Assembly: GCA_032173965.1 (NCBI GenBank)
Contig: CM063288.1
Span: 24,894,001 to 24,958,000 of the forward strand
DNA length: 64,000 nucleotides
Direction: 5' to 3'
Source: Sitta carolinensis
Lineage: Eukaryota > Chordata > Aves > Passeriformes > Sittidae
The position numbers and the translations under genes are program-made. Below, one piece after another: positions 28,701 to 39,750 of the stretch (its first letter is position 1; every line of letters starts with the position of its first letter). The notes under the pieces are model-generated. The model did no database searches, was not told the origin of the DNA, and saw nothing but the letters and a program-made list of their open reading frames with translations.

Positions 28701-29999
28701 CAAATAGATTTTTCTTGGGCATTGCTTGGCTTTGAATTTGTGTTAGTAAAGAGGTTTCATACAGAAAACCTCTTCATTTTTTGATTTTTCTCCCCGAAGA
28801 CACAGTGTCACCCAGCAATGGAAAGTTGTAATATATTTGTGTTCTCCTTTGATTACTTACACTCACCTGGCAGCATGAATGATCTGGGTGGTTTTCAGCT
28901 GGTTGCATGTAACCCCCTTAGAGCTAAGGACAGGTAATCCTTTGTGCCTTTTCCAAAATCCAGATGGGGAAGCTTCCTAGCTGGTAAAATGAATTACCGT
29001 TACTCACTGCCTTGTGCTCTTGAGATTAGCCTGCTTGGTTCACCAAGGGCTGCCCAGCAGCTTTGCCAAGGCCTTTTTACTGAGCCCTGCTCTATGTGGA
29101 GCAGCAAGGAGCTCGTTGGCTGCAGGGTGCAGCCTGCTAGCTGTGCCCAAGGAGAGAGAAAGCACTAGGAAGGGTGGGAGCTCCTTCAAACGTGCCTGCC
29201 AGCATGTAGGTAGCTCTGCCTTGGCACCAGGGCAGCCTTTAGTGAGAGAGCTTGCCAATGTATTCTTTAAGCCCAAGCACATGATTTCCCTTTTGCATCT
29301 ATCCCCAAATCAAATTCAGTATCTGAATGATTGAGATCCTGGATCTTTTTCCATTTTTGTTGTTGACAAAAATGGGAAATCTGAAGGAATGTATGTTCTT
29401 TTCCCCTCATGTTTTATTCCTGTGCTTGTCTCTGCCAGTCTGCATCATTTTTTTTGGTCATCTTTTCTCTGATTTTTAATGACTAAAGGGAGAATATGGT
29501 AAATGCTGAAAAACATCAGCACTGCAGTCATTTGAATAAGCCAACCTCACATTCATTAGCAAAAATATGAAGCAAAACAATTTAAAATGTTAGCATCTGG
29601 AAAGGGGAGTCTGTTCCTCTTAAATTTTTTGCCATTTCTGTATGTGGTCCATGATACATGCATCTCATATATTTCCTGGCCTATTTGCCTTTATATATAA
29701 TCTGGAATTTCTCAGAAACTCTTGACCTAAACCGTAGGTTTCCAAGGAATACATTTTTGATACACTGCTCTGGATTATGTAAATGTGCACCATGTCCCTT
29801 AAAGGCTATCTCATTGTCTGCCCTCTAAGATACCTTACAAAAAACAAAGGGAAGAGAACATATTTCAGAGTGCTGGAAAAATCTGACCCAGGGAGCTGCT
29901 TTTATTGTTTTTTTCTCTTTTTTGCATCTGTTCTTCTGGCTCAACTGAAACTAAAAGTCCTTATTGGCATTTGAAAATCTTGTGCTTGGGTCCAAGAAT
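22709..29999. other. Non-coding region between the two pentamer arrays
   Basis: No gene recognised. A minus-strand open frame of 167 codons (27174-27677), cysteine-rich by eye, has no family I can name and no splice context; a frame this long is expected once or more by chance in 64 kb. GGGAAAGGGAAAAACA-type purine repeats occur at 24120-24230. Confidence 0.7.
26443..26464 (+). repeat. (TTTG)n short microsatellite
   Basis: Four to five TTTG units between TTA and CTTGCC. Short and of no evident function. Confidence 0.85.
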
Positions 30000-30240
30000 G
30001 CGTGAAACAAGAAGCGTAATTAGAGGCAAAACATTTCGATGCCCGCTGGGATCGAGAGTAACAGCAAAGAGAGAGGAATGGAAAAGCGCAACAGCGGATG
30101 CCCGGCGTTACAGGAGAACCCGGAGGAAGAGGGATGCGATGCAAGGCAGGCCCGCGTCGCCTGGCTGTTACTAGAGCCCGGCACGAAACGCATCGATGCG
30201 GCTTCTAATCCGCCCCGCGCTGGTACACCCACTTCTCACA
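30000..30240. promoter_or_regulatory. CpG-dense patch next to the second pentamer array
   Basis: About 22 CpG dinucleotides in 240 bp within otherwise CpG-poor DNA, including CCCGCGTCGCC and ATCCGCCCCGCGC. No open frame of note and no core promoter motif. It could be a small unmethylated regulatory element or a local GC-rich anomaly at the array boundary. Confidence 0.5.
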
Positions 30241-30243
30241 GCT

Positions 30244-30556
30244 GCTCTCCTCCCCTTCTCTCTCCCTCTCCTCTCCTCTCCTCTCCTCTCCTCTCCCTCT
30301 CCCTCTCCTCTCCTCCTCCTCTCCTCTCCTCTCTCCTCTCCTCTCCTCTCTCCTCTCCTCTCTCCTCTCCTCTCCTCTCCTCTCCTCTCCTCTCCTCTCC
30401 TCTCCTCTCCTCTCCTCTCCTCTCCTCTCCTCTCCTCTCCTCTCCTCTCCTCTCCTCTCCTCTCCTCTCCTCTCCTCTCCTCTCTCCTCTCCTCTCCTCT
30501 CCTCTCCTCTCCTCTCCTTCCTCTCCTCTCCTCTCCTCTTCCTCTCCTCTCCTCCT
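30244..30556 (+). repeat. (TCTCC)n pentamer array, about 310 bp, more interrupted
   Basis: Same unit and same strand as the array at 22308, but with more variants at both ends (TCCCTC, TCTCTCC, TTCC). The central part, about 30360-30480, is pure. The complementary strand reads as Arg/Gly/Glu repeats, which is not a gene. It sits directly next to a CpG-rich patch (30000-30240). Confidence 0.98.
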
Positions 30557-31094
30557 GAAGTATCTCATCTCTTCATGATCAGAAACCCTCAAGAGATGAT
30601 TAAAAAGCCCCAAGTCCACAGAAATGTCTGAAAACCCCTTTGTTTTAAATGAAACTAAAGACCAATCATTTCCCTGAAAGGCTCAGCTTGTTCCAAATGC
30701 CTGTTTAAATCAAATACAGATATGCTCTATTCTTTCTGCAGAGCTCTTTGCCTGCTTAGAGAGAGAGAAAAGAAAATTGTAAATGAATGGACATTTCCAC
30801 GTTAAAAAACCCCCACATCCAGGTCTGTGATCAGCTGTGATCATCATCTCAGAGGATGAGGAGGTATTTTCAGATTGCTGCAGCTTGTTGGAAGAGAAAG
30901 AAGGGAAGTGGAAAAGGCATGGAGGTGCAAAAAAAGGAGAACAGATTTTTCATTTTAAGGATGACATTTACAAATACCATTCCCTTTGGGCAAGGTTACA
31001 TTTAAGCTAGACAGCTCAAGGAATATTAAATCTGAGATGAGGCTCTATTTCTGAAGTGCTTTGCTTCTGAAGAACTTGAAACACGTTCAGAGGA

Positions 31095-31287
31095 ACATGA
31101 ATTAAGTCTCACAGCAGCATGCATGCATGAAGCAATGATTATGCCTCATTTAGCAGATGGGAATAAAAATGGGTATAAAAATGCAAAGGGGCCATGTAAG
31201 TGGTCAAAAGCTTGGAATAGTACAGAAATAGAATCCAGACCTCTTGACTCCTAGACTTGTGTTTAACCACCAAGTCATTCTTCCCTT
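31095..31287 (-). mobile_element. MIR-like / tRNA-derived SINE remnant, antisense
   Basis: On the minus strand the element opens with TTGGTGGTTAAACACAAG, continues with AGGAGTCAAGAGGTCTGGAT and ends with CCATCTGCTAAATGAGGC. This is the order of the head, B-box-like region and core of MIR-type SINEs. The insert between head and core is diverged. It is ancient and non-functional. Confidence 0.68.
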
Positions 31288-31560
31288 AAATATTCAAGAA
31301 GTTGAAATCTACACAACATCAACAAACCAAAGATCTGAGCAATGCTTGCCTTAGGTTTTGTTGGTATGTACCGAAAATGGTATATGCATAGACAGGAAGA
31401 GATAATTATCTCTGGTATCACATAATAAGTGTAGCATAAATGGCAAATTTGTTTTTTCCTTGGTGCGCTGCTGGAGCAGGACTGTAAGTTCATTCTTGTT
31501 CCCAGCTGGGAAAGGATTTCAGGAAAGGGTGTTGGGAGTGGACAGCTATTAGATATTTAC

Positions 31561-31592
31561 AAATAAATAAATGAATAAATGAATAAACAAAC
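31561..31592 (+). repeat. (AAAT)/(AATG) tetranucleotide microsatellite
   Basis: AAATAAATAAATGAATAAATG followed by AATAAACAAAC: about eight imperfect tetranucleotide units. Confidence 0.9.
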
Positions 31593-32511
31593 ATAAGTAT
31601 TTTGCTTTGATAAAGACGATGCTACAAGGACGATGAAGGAGCAAAGATGAACTTTTTTATCTGTAGTAAAAGCTTCTGCAGGGCTTTAAAAATAGATTAT
31701 AACAAAGAACAAATAAAGATTGTTGCTTATTGTCATGTTTGAATGGAGTTATGGCAGCAAAGATCATCTACTTCTGAATTGTAGGTGAATTATTAACAAT
31801 ATTGTTAACAGTATCGAACAGGAAAGGCTTCTCTCAAAAAAAATTTCTAAAACAAAGTTGCTTGTGTTTTCAGTGGTTAATGCTTAAAATCTATCTTCTG
31901 GGTTCAATTCACTGACTTAAAGCATCATACAAAGAAAGCAATTCTAACAAGTCTAACTTTTCATGACTAAGGAAAACATCCAGTTGTTTTCCAGTGTTTG
32001 ATCACTACGCAGGTTTGTGTGACACTGGCTATTTACTTTTGGTCTGAAACAAGGCCCTTCACAGAGGCTGGTATGTGCTGTTTTCTGAGATATCTTTGAA
32101 TTCCAAGACAGCTGTATATCCAGTACTGTTAATTTGGTTTGAAGGCATCAGTCTCAAAAGCAAGGAGAGACAGAAAACATTTGCCTTCCTTAAGTGGTTA
32201 GTCTAGAGTGAGGACAAGTAACCATAAATTATGATGAAGAGGAGAAGGAGAGACCACTTGCTTTTCTTTCCAGTTTTGTTTTGTTTTCTAGCTCTGGTAT
32301 TAAAAGTCTTTTAGCCTGAATACATGAGTGTTCTGTGTCCTGATTTCTAGCCTCACTGTTTTTCAGTGCTGTTTTGAAAAGACATAACAGATTCCTTTCA
32401 ATTACTCAGCTCACTTAGTGAGCAGCCTATTGCACTCAGTACTTGAAACACCAAATTAAACAAGATACCAATGCTTCAAAAGCAATGTTCCAGCTCACAG
32501 ATATGCAGAAA

Positions 32512-32563
32512 AAAGCTAATTTCTTCATACAGAGATACAGACCTGTATGAAGAAATCAGCTTT
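32512..32563 (-). other. Perfect-like 21-bp stem hairpin (pre-miRNA-sized)
   Basis: Arms 32512-32532 and 32543-32563 are reverse complements in 20 of 21 positions, with a 10-nt loop. The single mismatch is A-C in a + strand RNA but becomes a G-U wobble in a minus strand RNA, so the minus transcript would form an uninterrupted 21-bp stem. A few further pairs extend the base. The size fits a compact pre-miRNA hairpin or the remains of a small MITE; neither can be decided by eye. Confidence 0.85.
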
Positions 32564-35500
32564 CTTTTTAGAGACCTGAGGCAAAAAGCCTCATTCTAAA
32601 GGAAAGGAGACCTTAGGTCAGGCTGGCATGGGAGTTCCAGGCCAAGCATAGCATCTGGATGCTGGCCTTCCTCCCCACACTCGAGCAGTTCCTGACTTTG
32701 TCTATATAACAAGATAAGGATGGAACAAACAAACATGAAGGAAAAAGAATTGGCACAAGATCAAGCTACCAGAACAGCCATGACCATTAAGTATCTCCCC
32801 AGAGCAGAATTGCCACCCTTCATTAAGCTGTGGTCATTATTTGCTGTTATTACTGAGTTTATGTTGCTTCATTGGGGTTTTCAGTTGTACAGAACAGAGT
32901 ATCTGGGGATTTGCTGCACAATGGGTTAGATTCATTTTCCGATCAGAGCTAAACTGTGCTATGCTGACAAACAGTTGAAGATAATTTATATTAGAGAGAA
33001 AATGCACACTCAGAGAAATTCAGGTAACAGCCAAAAAAAATTGTTTATACTTCAGAAATTTTTAAGTTTTCCACAGCCCCATCCTGAGATTACACTGTGA
33101 TTTGAGGGCTGTATCCCAGTTATGATTATCCTGTGGGATGCAGGTTAGAAAATATTGCCTTTTTTCTTCTAAAAATCATTCATACCTTCAAGCTTGATGC
33201 TCTTTACAGCCCTGTGAGCAGGTGAACCTCTAAGCTAGGATCCCCTACAGTCTAATGGTAACATGAATTACTGGATATACTAATGAGATGCTCCAGGAAC
33301 GTGATTGCAATAATTTGTTCACAGAAGTAATCTGCCCAGAAAGAACAAACATGAAGTTGAATCCATACGAAACTAATTTCAAACCTGAAACAAGCTTTGT
33401 CATATGTTATCTGTTTTTAATTAGGAAAACAACAGTGTAGGGCAGGTTTTCTAAATAGCTGTATTTGTCTCTGTCTTACAGATAAACTCCAATGTCTTCA
33501 AAATGCACTACAATGAAAGAAACCTGAAGTGACAAAAAGCAACAGACTAAGGACATACTAAGAATGGTCTATTTTTACAGCATTAGAGGATATGTTCTTT
33601 GATGTTGTGGTGCTGTGACTCAAACCACTAGGTGTTAAAAAGCCAAAAGGACTTTTGTTTCATTGGTCTGCACTTGCACCAAGAGAATGATTATATTGTA
33701 GCAGAACATGTCAGTATACTCAACTCACAGGTAACATTGAGTAGTGAGAAAAGGTCAAGCTGAATCTGATTTAAAAGTCGTAGAAAATAGTAGTACCTTG
33801 AAGATCTCTGCACTCTGGCAAGCGTTCATTCCTCTGGTAAAGTTACTGCTGTTGTTTGGTGCAGCACCAAAAAGACATGAAGAACAGAGATAATTTCCTG
33901 GGAGATTTCAGTTTTTCACCTTAGAAGCACAGTCCCATTTTTTTAAAAGATATTTGATTAATTAACTTTGTAGATAAAAGCCACTAAATAGTACTTTATT
34001 TATGCCTGGCAGATTTAACAATAATTTTCATCCCATTGGTCACCCAGGAAAATCTTCCTAGACATGCCCTTTGGGCAATATTGTTTCCATGCAGGATCCA
34101 GAAGTTGCAGAATTGCTATGATACATTTGCTACCTACTGTTATCTATGTCCTAATACTTGTATTGCAATCATGTCTACTTGACCTGAACAGATTGTGTTT
34201 GTCTGGGCTGGCCAGTTCTTGACACAGAAACATTCCTGCCCAAAGGGTTATGAGAAATGGACAAAAAAAGAGTGAAGAAGACCACTGAGAGACTGTCAGA
34301 CTCAGCTCCTCAGACTGTTCCTTACCATGAAATGACACAGCAGTGTTTTCCACCGTTACCATGGTATTTTGCAAACAACTCCAGCACACTGGCTAGAAAT
34401 TAACTGGGCAAACCTCAAGGATTTGGCAGCTTGAATAAATGTCTGCAAGGATCTGGCTGGACTTGGGGACAGGCTGTCCTCTGCAAAAGAAACCACAGCA
34501 ACTGGTAGAGATGTACCCATTTTCTAAGGGCCTCTACAAAATCTAGAGGAAAGGGTATGAGGCAAATAAGATAAACATCCACAAAAGGAGTGAGGCAGGG
34601 CAAAAAATTGTCCCATGGTATGCAAACCTGTATAGTGAAGAAAGGCGGAAGGGAATAAGAAAACAAAAAAGTGAATGGAGGAGACCAGAGAGAGAGGTGC
34701 TCACTCTGCATGAAGAAGAAGAGGACACATAATTATGACACATATTGCAGATGAGAACTGCACTGCCTTGTGTGTCAGGTGATCACAATCATGGGCATAT
34801 TACCAGAGAACCTCTCAGAAGGTTTCCAGGCCCATGGTTTCAGAGAAGGGCAGGTTCTCCTGAGAGATAGTACCAGCTGCAAGAGAAGCAGGGACTAAAT
34901 CATAAACAACTGGAGTTGTCTGGCTCTTTCTTTTTTCCCAAAACTTCCTATCACAGATTATGTGAGAGTTTAAGACTGCCTCTTGGCTTGGGATGGATAT
35001 TTTCTGTTCTGAATAAATACTATTATAGTAAGACTAATATTGCTTCAAGTAGCACGTCCTTTTCCAGGAAAAAAGTTCAGTATATAAGGAGCACCCTGTG
35101 ATGACACAGGGACAGTAAGACCACTGGCCAGCCTCTGCTCTGGGGGGACTTGGCTGAATGTAGCAGTGTCAGATGCCTTGCATCTGTGTCCTTCCATTCT
35201 TGTGCTATTATGTACACATCCCGCTCTCAGCTGAGGCTGCTAGCAGGAATAACACAAAAAATACCACAACAGCTGTTTTGTTGGATTTTATGGAACGGAA
35301 GCCCAGGAGTACTGGAAGTCTTCAAATAAATCTTTATCCTATAAAAGAAACTTCCAGATGCATGAGCCATGAGTGTTTGTGAACAAGCAAAGTTTGGCTA
35401 GTGAGCTTGTCCTTTTGATGTCTACAACTCACCGTTAGATTTACAATCAATATGTAATAACTTGCCACCATCTACCTGAGTGCATATTTTAGCAGGGTTT

Positions 35501-36439
35501 CTTCCCTGGATAGATTGTTCATGAATTAAAAATTCCAAAACTGAGAGAAGTCCTTACTAAAAATGTAATGGGTTCAACAAGCTAGTGAACAACTGCTGTA
35601 ATGCTCAAAACTACACGTGATGTGTACTGTCTTAATTTTAAGAGTCAATCGAGGAACCTCATTTTACATGATGTAATTCAAAGAAAACCAGGTCATTTGT
35701 TCCACGTGTGGCAGGATGCTGTGTGCAAATATTCTCCCTACATTTATGATCTTGCAGTAAAACGAACAGACTTAACCTACAAAAGATTCATAATCTTTAC
35801 AAGTGCTATACCTGCTCACTGTGGTGTGTTATGCACTTTTAAATGTCAGTAGAAAAAGGGGCATGAGGGGATTGTGATGCAAAACAGGATTTATCCAACA
35901 CCTCAACCACTCTGGAGGGATGACTAACCAGTTAAAAGACTCTAGCACCAGAGATGAAAAACCTGGGGTCACTCTGCTGCTCTGCTGGGGTACTCTTGCC
36001 CTTTTGAGAGTTTTTCCCAATGCTGAAGTCTGACTTGCTGCACTGCAATCCCATCAGTTCTTGCCTTGCCTATGACAGACATGGAGGACACATGATTTCC
36101 TTCCTCTTTGCAGCAGCCTTTTGTGTATTCAATGACTGCTATTCTCCCCTGAGTCCCCTCTTCTGTGATTGAACAGATACTCCTTAATCCTTTCCAGATT
36201 TCTGAATGATCTTGCTGCACTTTTCTTATCTCCTTCCAGCTGGGCACAGTGACCCAACCACTACTTGCTGTTCCAGCTAAAGGCATGGCTGATGCAGATC
36301 CTCACAGAGCCTTTTTTTTCCACCACAGAGCTATTATCTCACCTGTTGTTCCTCACTGTGTACTTGTGCTGCAGACTGCTCCTGCATGGCTGGTGAATCT
36401 TGAACTTTACTGGTTTTGTGTAAGACCATCTCTACAGTT

Positions 36440-37620
36440 TGTTCAGCTTTTACCTTTTGAATCCTATCCCCCAATATGCCCGTAGCTCCCTCCCACCCAG
36501 CGCTATGTGTGCAGATTTGAAAAGCAGATTCTATTCATCATCCAAGTTATTAATGAAAGTAATGAACAGTGCCAGGCCAGCCCAGACTCCTGTGGAAGTC
36601 AGAACCAAGGAGTTCAGTTTTTTCCCTCTACTTTGACAGCAAATTGTCTGTAACTACTGAGCCTTGTTTCCAATCAATTTGATACTTTCATCTGACCATG
36701 TTTCTCTTTCTGGCTTACAAAAAGCTCTGCCAGAAGCCTATGAAAATCAAGATATATGGCATTTACTGCTTCTCCCTGTCAGCATGGTAAGGATTACCTC
36801 ATCCAATGATGAAATTAGATGTTTTGACGCAGTTTGTTCTTCATAGAGCAATGATTTTTCCTTTCAGTGCTTATAAATAATGGCTTGACTAATTTTTCCA
36901 ATATTTTTTCAGGAACTGACATAAGCTGAGCTCTCTCTAATGCTCTGACTTTTCTTTAAAAAGAGAGAAAAACAAGTATTATGTTTGCCCTCTTTCCTTC
37001 TTGATACCTCAGCTCTCTTGAGAGAACCATAAATGGTTCTGAAATTACATCAGGTAATTCTCAAAGTATTATGAGCTATAATTCATCAAGACCAGTTCAT
37101 TTGAATATAGTTGGTTTCTTTATGCCATTACCAATGACGTCTCTCCTTATCCTAGGCACAGATTATGCTGCTTTGCTGTGGTGCAGAACTGTTGTGCTGG
37201 TTATCTGCCTGCTGCTGGGTCCTGAAGCTCCTGAGTCAAAAACAGCACATGATTTTCTGAGTAACATTTCCCTTTTCTGTTCAGTAATGAGCCATTTCCC
37301 TGGGATTTGTTTTACTGTATATTTCTTTTGTGTACCTGCATAAGTGTTTCTTCTTAGTCTTTACATAATTTACTCATGTTATTCCATTTTATGCTCTTGT
37401 AGTTATGTTTTGATCCTATATGTTAGTGCCATGCTTGTATACTCGTCTTCAGGAATCCACTTAATGCCTGTCTTCTCTTTCTTAGCAGTCTTTCCCTTAC
37501 ATTTGTCCAGAGCAGGAGCTTCCCAATCGAATCTCTGAACATTTTAAAATATGCATTCTGGAGGTCTCTACTCTTTATTTTGCTGTCTTACTTCTCTTTC
37601 ACTTTCCAAAATAAGGCCAT
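36440..37620 (-). mobile_element. Ancient CR1/L3-like LINE fragment, antisense, degenerate
   Basis: The + strand resembles the complement of the reverse-transcriptase region of an old LINE that is widespread in turtles, crocodilians and other amniotes. Read on the minus strand, 36742-36760 encodes AIYLDF, the start of the RT block that normally continues FSKAFDTV; here the following residues are degraded. Similarity to the consensus I remember continues both ways (about 36480-36640 and 37340-37600). Many stops and shifts interrupt the frame, so the copy is long dead. The assignment to the CR1 superfamily rests on memory of the consensus; the ends are approximate. Such old LINEs are rarely this long in bird genomes. 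Confidence 0.8.
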
Positions 37621-38944
37621 GTAAGCTGGAAACACTTACCTCGTCTGAAAATAAGATGTTGACCATGTTTTTATTATTTTAATCACAAGGCCAGCATTTT
37701 AACTGAACAGCAAGAAGAGCTCTTGGCCTCCTGTTTCTTCAGCATGTGAAGATATTTTCTTCCAGATGGCACTAAAGTGTGAATGCCTCTCACACATTCT
37801 TATCTGCACATGGTATCTGATGCAAGGTGCAGAGAATGCTTTGTGAAAGTTTAAAAAAATGGCAGCATCTCTAGCTGCAAAAGTATCTTGTGCTTCTAGT
37901 CCCTATCACAGAAACAGCCTCATATCATCAGTTTTCACAAGTGCTACAGAAACAGCTGACTGTGTCACTATCAGACACATTTGGTCTTGCTGAGAGATCT
38001 ACAATTGTCTCCATGGGTTTTTAGCTATGTCCATTAAAGTGCATTTGCTCAAGTATATAAATAATTATAAATTATAAATAATCAAGGTCAGCTGCCCACA
38101 AGGTAGCACAACTGTATCTTCCTGAAATTGTATTTCATTTAAATACATCTGCTACCTGATAGCAACGATGGTTTTGAAAATTTAGATGACAAACTAAAGA
38201 AGACTTGTGCATTTGCTCTGGGGTGAGAGGGCACATTTAGAAGGCATTAGACCTTATGGTTCCAAGAGCAGAACTCTGCATATTTTTCAAGTTCTGAACT
38301 GTTTGGATTAGAAACTGATGTCAAGCCTTACAGCTAGTGCCTATTTCTGTGACATGTGAGATAATATGTCTGAAGTCATCAAAATTCAGCCCATATATGT
38401 CTCACTCGAACACTGAAATGCTGACAGAAAACCAAAACCGAATAACAAATCAACAAGCTAATCTACATCCTTCCAGCACACTTCCTAAAGTGTGATGTAA
38501 CCACACAATAATACCACAGCTAATATGTCTCACACAAAGCCTGAGTCCCTGCAAACATTAGGGAGGGCACACCTAAAGTAAAAATTTGCATCTTGACATT
38601 AACTGAAGAACATGTATATCTCTTCTTGTTTTCATGTCCTGTCCTAGAACTGAACTAGAATCAGGATTAGCTAGTTATTAAAAAGTGGGGGAGAGGGTAG
38701 GAAAGCATAAAAGCTTTCAAAGATTTCTGACTAGGATGGAATATTCTAGAAAACAAAATGTAAAAATATGGGAAGACAGTCTTCACACAGGGTCTGCAGT
38801 CCAGGCTTACCAGTTTAACAGAATTCAATATGTCAAATAATGGATCTGTGTGAAATCTTTACCCAATTAAATCCATGACAAAAATCCCACTGATTTTTCT
38901 GGGACCAGGATTTCAGTGTGGTCACACTGCGTCCAAATGCTGAC

Positions 38945-39750
38945 CTTTTTTAAAAAGCTTTTTTATTTGCATTTTTTAAAAGCAGCAAATATCATACAAT
39001 GGTTTAGACGTTTATACATTAATATTCAAACAAACTGGAATATTTTTGGACAAGGAAATATACATAGGTGACTTTGCTGTCAGGTCAAAATGGGCTGCTG
39101 TTCCAGTATACGCACTGTAGATGAAAGCATGGACAAAGAAACACGCTGCAGTGCAGGCAGACAGCGGCCAAGGAGGGTGCTCTTTAGAGCTGCGGATTTT
39201 GTTACGAAAGCCCATAACTCCCTGGATCCATGAGAGTTGTATTATTCTCAGCAAGAGGAAAAGAACTTTAATGCTACTCAGGAACAGAAGAGGTCTCCCT
39301 GTAGAGCAGATTAAAGGAGGCCAATGCTGTTTGCAAGAGCTGAGCGGGGTTTTCAGGAACTCCAACACACTGGCACTGGAGCCTCAGATAGCGGGCTCTC
39401 TCCCAGCTGCTAGCCCACGATCACGGCTCTTCCTCAACAGACAGGACCGTAACAAACAGGCGAGGAGGCAGCCTGGGTCGTGACTGTGCATTTGTTCCTT
39501 CTGCTTTGAAATCTACACTGCCGTCTTAAAACAATGCTTCCGCCCTTCAGCTGCTCAGGCGGAGCAGTGCACTCCACCTGCCTGCAGGCTGCCGGTGCGT
39601 GCCTGACTCGGTACGGTGTGTGCTCTTGGCACTTCCTGCCAGTGTTTACAGCCAGGCTGCAAAGACAATTCAAGAGCTCCTCCGCTGCCTCTAGCCCTCC
39701 GCACCTTTGTAGTCTTCTGCCTGTCCAGGACCGATGCTGGCTCTAGTGTG
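38945..39750 (-). other. Candidate minus-strand 3' terminal exon or retrocopy
   Basis: A block with elevated GC and CpG (39130-39750) contrasts with AT-rich flanks. At its minus-strand 3' side, after an AT-rich stretch resembling a 3' UTR, lies AATAAA (complement at 38962-38967). A minus open frame of 118 codons (39012-39368) ends shortly before it, but I do not recognise its product and it may be UTR. Possible readings are the last exon of an unannotated transcript, a processed retrocopy, or chance. Confidence 0.3.

Larger units (their letters stand above)
30557..36439. other. Non-coding region between the second array and the LINE fragment
   Basis: No gene recognised. Holds the antisense MIR-like SINE (31095), a tetranucleotide microsatellite (31561) and the strong hairpin (32512). 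35870-36439 may be a further, more decayed part of the LINE at 36440, but the match is too weak to claim. Confidence 0.7.

Noticed and set aside
30039..30619. Open frames on both strands across the second array (Ser/Pro/Leu on +, Arg/Gly/Glu on -)
   Set aside because: Same artefact of a pentamer repeat; open frames on both strands of simple sequence are not genes.
38962..38972. ATTTGCAT octamer as a lymphoid promoter element
   Set aside because: Embedded in an AT-rich poly(A)-signal-like context with no start site; single octamers are frequent.
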